From CAWFKS01 sp963816435 (GTDB lineage: Bacteria > Pseudomonadota > Alphaproteobacteria > Rhizobiales > Rhizobiaceae): a DNA stretch of 64,000 bases. Below the pieces are notes generated by a model. It saw only the letters and a program-made list of their open reading frames with translations. It had not been told where the DNA came from and searched no databases. Made by a program: the position numbers and the translations under genes. The DNA lies in contig CAWFKS010000020.1 of assembly GCA_963816435.1 (NCBI GenBank), positions 1 to 64,000 of the forward strand, given 5' to 3'. Positions 1-8,226 of the stretch are shown piece after piece (within the stretch, counting starts at the first letter, position 1; each line of letters opens with the position of its first letter).

Positions 1-1
1 C

Positions 2-715
2 CGCCAGGCCGAGGATCTCTCCGGGCGCGTGCGCGAGCTCACGGCCTTGCTGCGCCAGAACAAGTTGCTCAACGACCGCATAAAGACCGCAACGCAGCGG
101 ACGACGACGCTCAACGAGAACTACCTGCGCCGCCTCGGCGCCGACTTGCACGACGGTCCCGCGCAGCTCATCGCCTTCGCCTCGCTCAGGCTCGACAGCG
201 ACGCGCTCGCCAAGGCTGCCACGCCGGCCGCCCGCGAGGAATTCCCCGCGATACGCGCGAGCCTCGAAGAGGCACTGCAGGAGATACGGGACATCTGCCA
301 GGGCCTGGTGCTCCCGCAGATCGAAAACCTCGGAGTGGCTGAAGTGATCGAGCACGCCATCAACGCCCACGAACGCCGCACCGGCTCGAGCGTGGCGCCG
401 CAGTTCGCGGCATCTGCTCCGGCGTTGCGGGTTTCGGAGCGGATCTGCATCTACCGGTTCCTCCAGGAAGCGCTTAACAACGCCTATCGCCATGGCGGGG
501 GCGCGGCGCAGTTCGTGACGACCTCTTGCAGCGCCGGCTCTTTCCACATTTCGATCCGAGACGAGGGACCGGGCTTCGACCCCGAGGCCATTGACGGCAG
601 CCACATCGGCCTGTCGGCCATGCGCCAGCGAATCGAGAGCCTGGGCGGCCGCTTTGAGCTCGCCACGTCGAGCCGCGGTACCACCGTCACCATGTCCGTG
701 GCGCTGGAGGAATGA
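2..715 (+). CDS. Sensor histidine kinase, NarL/HisKA_3 type (5' end outside window)
   Basis: The reading frame is open from the first bases, so the gene starts upstream and only its C-terminal 237 residues are seen. They hold the kinase core: an H-box with the phosphoacceptor in LGADLHDGPAQ, an N-box FLQEALNNAYRHGG, a G1 box IRDEGPGFDPE and a G2 region GLSAMRQRIESLGG. This is the arrangement of HisKA_3/HATPase_c kinases that autophosphorylate and pass phosphate to a LuxR-type regulator. The gene ends in an ATGA overlap with such a regulator, so the two form a cognate pair. The input domain, and so the signal, lies outside the window. A GTG at 29 is in frame but falls inside the coiled-coil-like lead to the H-box and is unlikely to be the start. 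Confidence 0.9.
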   Translation, partial: RQAEDLSGRVRELTALLRQNKLLNDRIKTATQRTTTLNENYLRRLGADLHDGPAQLIAFASLRLDSDALAKAATPAAREEFPAIRASLEEALQEIRDICQGLVLPQIENLGVAEVIEHAINAHERRTGSSVAPQFAASAPALRVSERICIYRFLQEALNNAYRHGGGAAQFVTTSCSAGSFHISIRDEGPGFDPEAIDGSHIGLSAMRQRIESLGGRFELATSSRGTTVTMSVALEE

Positions 716-1365
716 ATGCCATGAACAAGGCCATCTCCGTCGCCGTCGTCGACGACCATCCGCTCTTCCGCGAAGGTGTCGTGCGCACGCTCGGCGAATT
801 CGACGAGTTCGACGTGGTGGCCGAGGGCGGCTCATGCGAGGATGCAATACGGATTGCGTCCGAGACCCGACCGGATGTCCTCCTGCTCGACCTGTCGATG
901 CCCGGCGGCGGCCTCAACGCCATCGCGCCGATTCTGACAAAGTGCCCGGAGGCGAGAATTGTCGCGTTGACCGTATCGGAGGCGAGCGACGACCTTGCCG
1001 CCGCGCTCAACGATGGGGTCAAGGGCTATGTCCTGAAGGGCGTGGGCTCGCGGGCGCTGGCCGAGGTGCTTCGCTCAGTCGTGGCGGGAGAGACCTACGT
1101 CACCCCGACCCTGTCGGCGCGGCTTCTCTCGCGGCTGTCCGGTGCCGGCAGCTCGCCAATTCCGTCCAATCCGGTGCGGCTCCTCAGCAATCGCGAACGC
1201 GAGGTGATCGAACTGGTGGCGGAGGGGATGAGCAACAAGCAGATCGCGCTCAGGCTCAACCTCCACGAAAAGACCGTCAAGCACCACGTCTCGTCCGTGC
1301 TGTCCAAGCTCGGGGCCAACAACCGCACGGACGCGGCCATGAAATACCGCGCCGCGACCAGCTAG
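712..1365 (+). CDS. LuxR/NarL-family response regulator
   Basis: A 217-residue protein with a receiver domain (residues 8-125; acidic pair D14/D15, phosphoacceptor D60 in LLLDLSMPGG, K in YVLKGVG) and a C-terminal LuxR helix-turn-helix (about 155-210; LSNREREVIELVAEGMSNKQIA, then the recognition helix KTVKHHVSSVL). Its start overlaps the kinase stop as ATGA, so translation is coupled to the kinase. It is predicted to bind DNA once phosphorylated by the upstream kinase. Targets are unknown; a convergent Gly/Asn-repeat gene follows 11 bases downstream. An ATG three codons later is an alternative start. Confidence 0.93.
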   Translation: MNAMNKAISVAVVDDHPLFREGVVRTLGEFDEFDVVAEGGSCEDAIRIASETRPDVLLLDLSMPGGGLNAIAPILTKCPEARIVALTVSEASDDLAAALNDGVKGYVLKGVGSRALAEVLRSVVAGETYVTPTLSARLLSRLSGAGSSPIPSNPVRLLSNREREVIELVAEGMSNKQIALRLNLHEKTVKHHVSSVLSKLGANNRTDAAMKYRAATS

Positions 1366-1376
1366 CGGCGCCCCCC

Positions 1377-1814
1377 TTATTTGAGCCTGAGATAATCCAT
1401 CACGGTGGCATTGCGCTCGACGATCAAGCGGCCCTGTGCGTCGAACATCCTGAAATGTCCGTCGACGATGACCTCGCGCATCCCGTTTTTGTGAACCACC
1501 TCGACCTGGGGCGCAGTTTCCTGCGTCGCGGCCGGCCCGGTTGCGCCTGGCGATTGACCATGAGAATCGGCGTTACCCCCGCCACGTCCACCGCCGTGGC
1601 CGTTGCCTCCACCATTTCCGCCGCCGTTGCCATTGCCTCCGCCGTTTCCGTTCCCCCCGCCATTTCCGCCGCCGTTGCCGTTGCCTCCGCCGTTTCCGCC
1701 ACCATTGCCTCCTCCATTGCCGTTGCCGGCAGCAAGCGCGTCAAACGACAGGATGGGTGCGGCGGCTGCGATGGCGCCAACGGATCGGATCAGCAATATG
1801 CGACGTGTGATCAT
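1377..1814 (-). CDS. Exported Gly/Asn-repeat protein
   Basis: A 145-residue protein. The N-terminus has a twin arginine followed by a hydrophobic stretch (TRRILLIRSVGAIAAAA) and an ALAAG end, so it is probably exported, by Tat or Sec. Residues about 29-80 are a low-complexity run of GNGNGGG-type units, then a short linker and a folded-looking tail of about 40 residues (VHKNGMREVIVDGHFRMFDA). Repeats of this sort behave as flexible linkers or surface polymers. The tail recurs in rhizobial small exported proteins, but I know no function for it. The gene is convergent with the response regulator. Confidence 0.7.
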   Translation of the reverse strand: MITRRILLIRSVGAIAAAAPILSFDALAAGNGNGGGNGGGNGGGNGNGGGNGGGNGNGGGNGNGGGNGGGNGHGGGRGGGNADSHGQSPGATGPAATQETAPQVEVVHKNGMREVIVDGHFRMFDAQGRLIVERNATVMDYLRLK

Positions 1815-1858
1815 GGCCGAACTCTAGCGTGTCGGCGGGCCAAACGCACGAAGCGAAA

Positions 1859-1914
1859 CCCGCCGGGGCGAGGCCCGGCGGGTATACGGCGCATGAGGGA
1901 CGATAGTGCGCCGT
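1859..1914. terminator. Two consecutive GC hairpins
   Basis: Two adjacent inverted repeats: CCCGCCGGG / CCCGGCGGG around 1859-1882, and TACGGCGCA / TGCGCCGTA around 1883-1914. They lie between the 30-residue minus-strand frame and the minus-strand Gly/Asn-repeat gene. No U-tract follows, so they could be a factor-dependent terminator or an mRNA-stabilising structure. Confidence 0.4.
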
Positions 1915-1940
1915 ATTCCGGCTCGTATCCCGTCGCGGGC

Positions 1941-2033
1941 TCAACCGAGCGCGGTTCCGATAACGAAGATGCCAACCGCCAGACTGAGCACGGGCCAGAT
2001 CAGCCATCGGGCCTGGTGAACGCTGTTGTCCAT
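1941..2033 (-). CDS. Small single-span membrane protein (30 aa)
   Basis: A 30-codon frame starting at ATG 2033, preceded by GGAGAAAAGACA, a good ribosome binding site. The peptide has a short polar start (MDNSVHQAR) and one hydrophobic helix (WLIWPVLSLAVGIFVIG), as in many small inner-membrane proteins. It is divergent from the APGQ-repeat gene. The Shine-Dalgarno sequence and the clean transmembrane helix support it; without homology evidence it stays tentative. Confidence 0.45.
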   Translation of the reverse strand: MDNSVHQARWLIWPVLSLAVGIFVIGTALG

Positions 2034-2195
2034 TGTCTTTTCTCCGCTCGTTGTTCTGGGCCGGAGAAGGCGTCTCGGGGCTTGTTCGTTCCGCACCGGA
2101 GGGCTCGCTCGGACCAATGCGTGCTCTCGATAGGGCGAAAGTCTGAATTCGCCTGGCGCCGTGGTCGCATCGGGATGGGCCCGACGTACCCACCG

Positions 2196-2220
2196 GGAAC
2201 AGTGCGGGGCGTCCCCTGTT
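2196..2220 (+). promoter_or_regulatory. EcfG-like (general stress response) promoter candidate
   Basis: GGAAC at 2196-2200 and GTT at 2218-2220 are separated by 17 bases, about 50 bases before the ATG of the APGQ-repeat gene. The EcfG/RpoE2 consensus of Rhizobiales is GGAAC-N16/17-CGTT; the first base of the -10 is T here. The same arrangement precedes the other DUF1236 gene in this window, at 42758-42782. Confidence 0.5.
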
Positions 2221-2271
2221 GTCCGGAGGCTCCCGACAGGGGCATCTCCCCGGACACGAACGAAAGGAAAC

Positions 2272-3012
2272 ATGATGAAACGCTTCGAGAAATCCGCCCT
2301 CGCCATGGCCCTGCTCGCCGGTTCGGCGCTGGTGACCGTCCCCGCAATGGCGAAAGATCTGTCAAACTGCGGCGCCGGCGAGAACTGCCAGTCCGGCATG
2401 TCGGCCAAGTCCGAGGCACCGGGCCAGTTGCAGAAGTCGACGGACATGTCGGCGAAGGAGGTCGCGCCGGGCCAGAAGCAGCTTTCCGGTCAGATCGACA
2501 GCGCGAAGGACGCCGCCCCCGGCCAGCTGAAAAGCGAGGACTCCGTCGCGGTCGACGCCGACAAGACCGACCGGCTGAACGCCAACGCCGCGACCGAGGC
2601 AGCACCCGGCCAGAAGCTCAAGAACGGCGAGGTCGACCAGGCGGCGGATGCCGCACCTGGCCAGCAGCAAAAGGCCGGCGACATGACCGCCAAGGAGGCC
2701 GCGCCCGGCCAGCAGCAGGCGGCAGACCAGAAGCCCTCGGACGAGACGACGGCCAGCATCGAGATTACCAGCGAACAGAAGACCGAAATCCGCGATGCGA
2801 TCGGCTCCGCGAGCGTTCAGCCGGCCGACGTCGACATCGACGTGGTTGTCGGTGTCGCGGTGCCGCAGAGCATCGAGTTGCACCCGCTGCCTGCGCGCGT
2901 CGTCTCGATCATGCCGCGCTACGAGGGATATGACTATTTCATATTGGCCGACGGCCGCATCGTCATCGTCGATCCAGCTGACTACACCGTCGTCTACGTG
3001 ATCGCGAGCTGA
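2272..3012 (+). CDS. Exported APGQ-repeat protein with DUF1236 domain
   Basis: A 246-residue protein. The start at 2272 is chosen for the preceding AAAGGAAAC and because it begins a clear signal peptide (MMKRFEKSALAMALLAGSAL, cleavage near AMA-KD). The middle carries six copies of an APGQ motif spaced by about 15-25 residues rich in K, D, S and Q. The last 80 residues match the DUF1236 pattern of rhizobial periplasmic proteins (YDYFILADGRIVIVDP). The repeats look disordered and hydrophilic, as in stress-protective or cell-wall-associated proteins; that is inference. A GGAAC-N17-GTT promoter lies upstream, and a strong hairpin follows the stop. Confidence 0.75.
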   Translation: MMKRFEKSALAMALLAGSALVTVPAMAKDLSNCGAGENCQSGMSAKSEAPGQLQKSTDMSAKEVAPGQKQLSGQIDSAKDAAPGQLKSEDSVAVDADKTDRLNANAATEAAPGQKLKNGEVDQAADAAPGQQQKAGDMTAKEAAPGQQQAADQKPSDETTASIEITSEQKTEIRDAIGSASVQPADVDIDVVVGVAVPQSIELHPLPARVVSIMPRYEGYDYFILADGRIVIVDPADYTVVYVIAS

Positions 3013-3046
3013 CCAGGGCCGAACGGCACCGCGTTCCGCGAAGCCA

Positions 3047-3075
3047 ACGGCCGGGCTGGGTGCCAGCCCGGCCGT
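3047..3075 (+). terminator. Hairpin after the APGQ-repeat gene
   Basis: ACGGCCGGGCTGG and CCAGCCCGGCCGT form a 13-bp perfect stem with a 3-base loop, 35 bases after the stop. The U-tract is poor. It lies between converging genes and may serve both directions. Confidence 0.6.
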
Positions 3076-3130
3076 GATCTTGCGCGCTCTCTGTCGAACA
3101 CTTCTCACACGTTGCCCGAGGGGGCGCTGG

Positions 3131-3832
3131 TCAGCCGATCAACTCTTCCAGCAGCAGCAGACCCAGGAAGCCTACGAAGAACATCGCCGTGATCGCCGGC
3201 GTGTCTTCCACCTCGTGAGCCTCGACCAGAAGCTCTTCGGTCACCAGATAGAGCAGGGCTACAAGGGCCAGCGCCAGCGTCGAGGTGAAGTAGATTTCCG
3301 AGAGCAAGGAGACCGGCGTGGCGAGAACGGCGCCGAGAGGCAGCATCAGGGACAGTCCCCCTATGGCAGCGACGACCTTCAGGCGCGACTTCCACTGCTC
3401 CGACAGCGATGCCGTCAGCGCCAGCCCCAGCGACAGCACTTCCGTCGTCAGCGCGATTCCAAGCAGCAGTCCGGCGGTGCCGGCCGCGTGAAAGGCCACG
3501 CCGAGCACCAGCCCGTCCACCAGCAGGTCGATCCCCACCGCTGCAATCAGGCCGGTAGGGCCCTCGATCCAGTCTTCCGCCTTCTTGATCAGCAGCATCA
3601 GGGCGACCCCGGCCGCGCCGCCGACCAGGGTGGCGACAACGGGAGAACCGCCATGCAGCACGTCGGGCAGAATCTCGCCGGCGGCGGCCGCGAACACGAC
3701 GCCGGCCGCGAAGTGACGGATTGCGCTCACCACCCTCTGCCCCGGCGCCAGCCATGTCGAAAGCGTCGCGCCCGCGATGGCGGCAATGACGGGTGAGAGT
3801 GCCAGAAGCCAGAGAGACGAAAATGCCATCAT
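3131..3832 (-). CDS. ZIP-family divalent metal transporter
   Basis: A 233-residue membrane protein with about eight hydrophobic segments. Metal-site residues typical of ZIP permeases are present: H40 and E53 in IRHFAAGVVF...AGEILP, D and E in GIDLLVDGL and TTEVLSLG, and the TEELLVEAHE motif near the C-terminus. ZIP proteins bring Zn, Fe or Mn into the cytoplasm; the metal cannot be told here. It lies immediately downstream of the TRAP operon on the same strand, 55 bases after the large-subunit stop, so it may be co-transcribed. A functional link to the TRAP system is not obvious. Confidence 0.85.
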   Translation of the reverse strand: MMAFSSLWLLALSPVIAAIAGATLSTWLAPGQRVVSAIRHFAAGVVFAAAAGEILPDVLHGGSPVVATLVGGAAGVALMLLIKKAEDWIEGPTGLIAAVGIDLLVDGLVLGVAFHAAGTAGLLLGIALTTEVLSLGLALTASLSEQWKSRLKVVAAIGGLSLMLPLGAVLATPVSLLSEIYFTSTLALALVALLYLVTEELLVEAHEVEDTPAITAMFFVGFLGLLLLEELIG

Positions 3833-3886
3833 TCAGAACGAGCGATCTGGTCATTCGTGCCATCGCCGCGAGGAGCGGCCGCTCGG

Positions 3887-5170
3887 CTAGCGCTGGAAGA
3901 CCAGCGCCGGCAGCCACTCGGTCACCCAAGGCACGTAGGAGATAATGGCCAGTCCGGCCAAAAGGGGCAGCATGAAAGGCAGCGTGGCGCGGAACACCGC
4001 TTCCGGCGTTATCCCGGCAACCTTGCCGCCGACGAAGAGACCGATCCCCATCGGCGGGGTGATCATTCCGATCAGCAGGTTGAAGGAAAGCATCAGCCCG
4101 AACTGCACGGGCCCCATGCCGAAGGCTTCCACGACATGCAGCAGGATCGGTGCGACGATGAGGATCGCCACGGGCCCCTCGATGAACATCCCGACGACCA
4201 CCAGGAAAACGTTGACGAGCAGGATGCCCAGCACCGGACTGCCGACATGGGTGCTGAGGAACTCGGCGGCATTGTGGGCGACGCGCTCGCGGGTGATGAC
4301 GAAGTTGAGCGCCTGGGCGATGGCGAACAGATACATGATCACCGAGGTCATCGTGATCGTGTTGATGAAGGCGCGCTTCAGCTTTGCCCACGTGATCTGC
4401 CGGTAGAGCAGCCCGACGATCAGCGCGTAGACCGTGGCGATCGAACCGAGTTCCGACGGAGTGGAAATGCCCATCACCAGCGAGCCGAGGATGATGACCG
4501 GAGCGAGCAGCGCCGGCAGGCCATGGACGCCGGTCCGCAGCACGTCGCCGAACACCAGCGGTTCGGGCTTGCCCCAATCCGGCTTGCGGATGCGCACGTA
4601 GGCGTAGACGTAGACCATCAGGCACAGTGCGACCGCCAGCCCCGCCCCGATGCCGGCGAGGAAGAGCTGCCCGATCGACGTGTTGGTGGCCAGGCCGTAG
4701 ATGACCAGGATGATGCTCGGCGGGATCAGTGGCCCGATCGTGCAGGAGGCGAGCGTCACCGCCGTCGAGAACCCGACGGGGTAGCCGTTGGCGCGCATCG
4801 CCCTGATCTCGACCGCGCCGAGCCCGGCGAGGTCGGCCAGCGCCGATCCCGACATGCCGGCGAAGATCACGCTTGCAAGGATGTTGACCTGGGCCAGCCC
4901 GCCGGCGATCCAGCCGACCAGCGCGCGCGCGAAGGCGAAGATGCGCTCTGTGATGCCGCCGGCATTCATCAGGTTGCCGGCCAGGATGAAGAACGGCACG
5001 CTGAGCAGCGCGAACCCGTCGACGCCCTGCATCATCAGGTTGGGGATCACGGCAGGCGGCACATGCAGCAGGTAGAAGCCGACGAACACGCCGATGCCCA
5101 TCGAGATCGATACCGGAACCCGGATCAGGAACAGGCAGAAGGTGATCACGAGTATGGTCAGGGAAACCAT
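3887..5170 (-). CDS. TRAP transporter large permease (DctM family)
   Basis: A 427-residue protein of the usual DctM length, hydrophobic throughout, with the family motifs VPFFILAGNLM, GSALADLAGLGAVEI and the P-rich IGPLIPPSI. DctM is the ion-coupled translocating subunit of tripartite TRAP importers, which take up carboxylates and related anions. It lies 42 bases after the small permease subunit and downstream of the binding protein, giving the order P-Q-M on the minus strand. Substrate is unknown; the neighbouring SDR, HpaI-type aldolase and LigI-like amidohydrolase suggest an organic acid. Confidence 0.95.
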   Translation of the reverse strand: MVSLTILVITFCLFLIRVPVSISMGIGVFVGFYLLHVPPAVIPNLMMQGVDGFALLSVPFFILAGNLMNAGGITERIFAFARALVGWIAGGLAQVNILASVIFAGMSGSALADLAGLGAVEIRAMRANGYPVGFSTAVTLASCTIGPLIPPSIILVIYGLATNTSIGQLFLAGIGAGLAVALCLMVYVYAYVRIRKPDWGKPEPLVFGDVLRTGVHGLPALLAPVIILGSLVMGISTPSELGSIATVYALIVGLLYRQITWAKLKRAFINTITMTSVIMYLFAIAQALNFVITRERVAHNAAEFLSTHVGSPVLGILLVNVFLVVVGMFIEGPVAILIVAPILLHVVEAFGMGPVQFGLMLSFNLLIGMITPPMGIGLFVGGKVAGITPEAVFRATLPFMLPLLAGLAIISYVPWVTEWLPALVFQR

Positions 5171-5212
5171 GTGGCGGTCATCCGTGCGCGCGGCTGGAGG
5201 AAGGGGGTGCGG

Positions 5213-5833
5213 CTACCATTCTTCGGCGTCGTCGAGCGGCGTCGTGATGAGGGCGATCGCCTCGATCTCGGCCACGTCCTTGCCGCGGACGCCATTGGCG
5301 AGCGCCCAGACGCCGAACACCAGGTAGTAGAGGCTCGTCAGGACAATCGCCGCCGAGGCGAATGCCAGCGGGATCGGCGCGATTATCGCGGGCAGGCTGA
5401 GCACCGGCGAGCGCATGTTCAAGAGCGTAGGCAAGAACCTGAAGAGCAGCCAGATCGTGCCGCCGGCGAACACGATCGCGGCGACCTGCGCCAGGCAGTA
5501 GAAGACCATCTGGACGCGGATCGGCAGCTGGTAGCTGACGAACTCGATGAGGATGTATTGCCGGGTCTTGAAGATGTAGCTGACGCCCAGGAAATAGGAG
5601 ACGAAGACCGCGTATTGGGCGATTTCGCCGGCCCACCACAGCGAGGTTCCGAAGGCATATCGCAGCAGCGCCTGGGCGGTGGACAGGACGACCACGACGG
5701 CAAGACCGATACCCGCCAGCACGAGCTCGGCCCTGCCCAGATACGCGAGGAACTGGCGGCAAGCCGCCAGTCCCGTCGGGAGAAGCGCGGCGGCAGATGC
5801 GGGCGCCGCCCCGTTCCCGCGCATTTCGCTCAT
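5213..5833 (-). CDS. TRAP transporter small permease (DctQ family)
   Basis: A 206-residue protein with four hydrophobic helices, the DctQ pattern; the first two loops hold the family signature around LLRYAFGTSLWWAGEIAQYA. DctQ supports the large subunit in the membrane. Its ATG is one base beyond the stop of the binding-protein gene, so the two are translationally coupled. The N-terminal 25 residues are longer and more Ala/Pro-rich than usual, so a later start is possible. Confidence 0.92.
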   Translation of the reverse strand: MSEMRGNGAAPASAAALLPTGLAACRQFLAYLGRAELVLAGIGLAVVVVLSTAQALLRYAFGTSLWWAGEIAQYAVFVSYFLGVSYIFKTRQYILIEFVSYQLPIRVQMVFYCLAQVAAIVFAGGTIWLLFRFLPTLLNMRSPVLSLPAIIAPIPLAFASAAIVLTSLYYLVFGVWALANGVRGKDVAEIEAIALITTPLDDAEEW

Positions 5834-5834
5834 G

Positions 5835-6869
5835 TTACTGGATCGCCTGGATCTTCTCGACCAGTCCCTTTTCGATCAGGCCGCGATTCTCGAAGTCGGC
5901 GACGGCCGGCTTCATCTTCTCGATCCACGGCGCGATCGGCGGATAGATGAGCGACACCCCGAACTGCTCCTGCGCCTTCTGCTTCGATTCCTCGTTCGCC
6001 TTCGCCATCAGATCGGCGAACACGGCGCTGGCCTCGTGCGTGGCCTGGTCGATCGCCTTCTGCTGCTTCTCGGTGAGGCTGTCCCAGGTCATCTTGCTCA
6101 TCCACGGATGCATCATCTGGAAATATTCGTGGATGTCCGTCCAGTAGGCCGCGTTCTCGAAGTGCTTCATTTCGAAATTGTCGGTCACCGTGCCGGTCAG
6201 CCCGTCGATGGCACCCGTCGCCAGGGCGGTGTAGACGTCCGGCCACGGAACGACCTGCACGCTCGCACCGAGCTGCTGCCACGACTTGATCGGGATTTCC
6301 GATTCGTACATGCGCATCTTGAAGCCCTTGAGGTCGTCCGGCGTGAACACCGGCCGCTTGCTCACGATACCGCGATCGTAGGGGCGAACCCAGTTCTTGG
6401 CTTCCTGCGGATCGCTGAGGAACTCCCTGCCGGGGAACATGATGCCCTTGCTCTCCAGCCCGTCGAGGAAGCTGCCGAAGATCGGGCTTCCGACGAAGTG
6501 GGCGAAGTGGTCGCGGTCCCGGAAGACCAACGGAAGGCTCAGAATGCCGATGCGCGGCTCGAACGTCACCAGGAGTTCGATGACGTCCATCTGCATGTCG
6601 ATCGAGCCGGCAGCCACGCCCTGCACCATCTCCTTGGCGCCGCCGAGCTGCGAACTCCAGAAGATGTCGACCTTCAGTTCGCCGTCCGAAAGCTCGTTGA
6701 TGCGCTTGGCGAAGAAGCGGAAGCCGTCGGCGATGAAGTCGTTCTCGTTGTTGTTCGCCCCAAGGCTCAGCGTCCGCTCGGCGGCATGCGAGGCCGCCGC
6801 AGGCAGGATCGCCATGGCGGCCGCCACGGCGACGGATGCCAGCGCCTTTCGCAGGAATGTCGAAAACAT
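5835..6869 (-). CDS. TRAP transporter substrate-binding protein (DctP family)
   Basis: The start at 6869 was chosen for the preceding GGGAGGAAC and because it gives a normal signal peptide (MFSTFLRKALASVAVAAAM, cleavage near SHAAE). The 344-residue product is of usual DctP length. It has the conserved arginine region used to bind the carboxylate of the ligand (VRPYDRGIVSKRPVF, then KMRMYESEI) and the TGTVTDNFEMKHFENA segment. It captures substrate in the periplasm for the DctQ/M pair encoded directly downstream. First gene of the operon; 379 bases separate it from the next gene upstream. Confidence 0.94.
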   Translation of the reverse strand: MFSTFLRKALASVAVAAAMAILPAAASHAAERTLSLGANNNENDFIADGFRFFAKRINELSDGELKVDIFWSSQLGGAKEMVQGVAAGSIDMQMDVIELLVTFEPRIGILSLPLVFRDRDHFAHFVGSPIFGSFLDGLESKGIMFPGREFLSDPQEAKNWVRPYDRGIVSKRPVFTPDDLKGFKMRMYESEIPIKSWQQLGASVQVVPWPDVYTALATGAIDGLTGTVTDNFEMKHFENAAYWTDIHEYFQMMHPWMSKMTWDSLTEKQQKAIDQATHEASAVFADLMAKANEESKQKAQEQFGVSLIYPPIAPWIEKMKPAVADFENRGLIEKGLVEKIQAIQ

Positions 6870-7248
6870 CAGGTTCCTCCCGTTTTGTGAAAGCTTACTC
6901 CGGAAACCTCCGGCAGGCCGATAGAGAGCCGCGTTGTCCGCTTGCATGCGGTCGGCTGCGGCTCTTGCGATCGAGCTCCCGCCCCCGAAGTCGATTGTCC
7001 TGAAAGCCGGAATGGATGATTGCCGATGCTCGTCAGCGGCTCCAATCGATTCAGGGCGAATTTCAATGGGTGAAAACGGCAGGCGCGGCGGCGGGAGGAT
7101 GGTTATCGCGCTCGGCGAACGCATGGGCAACGCAAAGCGCTCGCACGGCGGCCCGCCGGGGCAACTACATGATGAGCGAAAATGCTGGCCGCGCGCCGTC
7201 GGAAGACGGCCGAACCGTCCGCAACCGCCACGGACTGGGGACGCGGCC
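6870..7248. other. Intergenic region upstream of the TRAP operon
   Basis: 379 bases between the DctP start and the end of the SDR gene, both on the minus strand. It should hold the TRAP operon promoter. I see no gene-like frame with a ribosome binding site, no strong hairpin and no clear operator. Confidence 0.5.
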
Positions 7249-8013
7249 TCAGGCCTTGGAAGAATAGCCGCCGTCGATCACCAGCTCGGCGCCGTTGATG
7301 AAGTCGGAGGCCGCACTGGCGAAGAACACAGCGGCTCCCGCGAAATCCTCGGGCACGCCCCAGCGTCCGGCCGGGGTGCGGCCGATCACGGTATCTTCAA
7401 GGCCCGGAATGGAGGCGCGCGCCGAGACGGAAAGCGGCGTGTCGATCCAGCCCGGCAACAGCGAGTTCACCTGGATGTTGTCCTTGGCCCAGGCGACGGC
7501 GAGCGCCCGCGAAAGCTGCACGATGCCTGCCTTCGAAGGCGAATATGCGACACCGACCGCGCTCGCCATGAACGAAGCGATCGAGGCGATGTTGATGATC
7601 TTGCCGCCGCCCTGGCCCACGAAATGTGGATACACCGCCTGGCTGAGCACGAAGGCCGCGGTCAGGTTGGTGTCCATCACGTTGTGGAATTCCTCGAGCG
7701 TGAACTCCTGCGGCTGCTTGCGGTAGTTGATGCCGGAATTGTTGACCAGAATGTCGACGCGCCCGAATTCCGCGACCGTTTTCGAGATCAAGGCCTTGCA
7801 CGCCTCGGGGTCGCGAATGTCGGTCGAGACGGCCATCGCCCGGACCCCTTCCGCGCGCACGGTAGCTTCTGCCGCGGCGTTCTTTTCCGGATTGCGCGAC
7901 GCGATCACGATCTCGGCGCCCGCCTGGGCGAGCCCGACCGCCATGCCAAGCCCTATGCCGCCATTGCCGCCGGTGACCACCGCGACCTTCCCGGTCAGGT
8001 CGAACATCTTCAT
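7249..8013 (-). CDS. SDR-family NAD(P)-dependent oxidoreductase
   Basis: A 254-residue classical short-chain dehydrogenase: cofactor motif TGGNGGIG at residues 14-21, NNSG at 91-94, and catalytic S144, Y157 and K161 (YSPSK). The start at 8013 follows GGGAGGG. The C-terminal INGAELVIDGGYSSKA is typical of gluconate 5-dehydrogenase or 3-oxoacyl-reductase-like members. It probably oxidises or reduces a hydroxy intermediate of the pathway in this region. It is divergent from the HpaI-type aldolase gene, with 213 bases between. Confidence 0.92.
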   Translation of the reverse strand: MKMFDLTGKVAVVTGGNGGIGLGMAVGLAQAGAEIVIASRNPEKNAAAEATVRAEGVRAMAVSTDIRDPEACKALISKTVAEFGRVDILVNNSGINYRKQPQEFTLEEFHNVMDTNLTAAFVLSQAVYPHFVGQGGGKIINIASIASFMASAVGVAYSPSKAGIVQLSRALAVAWAKDNIQVNSLLPGWIDTPLSVSARASIPGLEDTVIGRTPAGRWGVPEDFAGAAVFFASAASDFINGAELVIDGGYSSKA

Positions 8014-8226
8014 CTGCGGCCCTCCCCTGCAAGCAATTGAGCGTCTCCGACCACTGGCGATGCACCTGTGGCGGTCGCAGTTCCCGCGCCTCGTAGTCAC
8101 AATCGCAGCGAGGGCACAGCATGAACAGGTTTCAATTTCGGCTGGAGAAATTCCCCTGTCGACCAACTCGCGTGATATGGAATTCGGCGGCACAATCGCG
8201 CCGGAATTGACTGCGGGAGGAACACC

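Noticed and set aside
1560..1740. A CRISPR-like array in the periodic region
   Set aside because: The periodicity is codon repeats for Gly and Asn in the exported protein, with units of 3-12 bases and no spacers.
3857..5950. A 697-codon plus-strand frame opposite the TRAP genes
   Set aside because: It is rich in R, D, Q and H with no domain pattern, lies exactly antisense to DctM/DctQ, and has no ribosome binding site.
7016..7267. An 83-codon plus-strand frame between the SDR and TRAP operons
   Set aside because: No ribosome binding site, no domain or signal pattern, and it overlaps the SDR stop.
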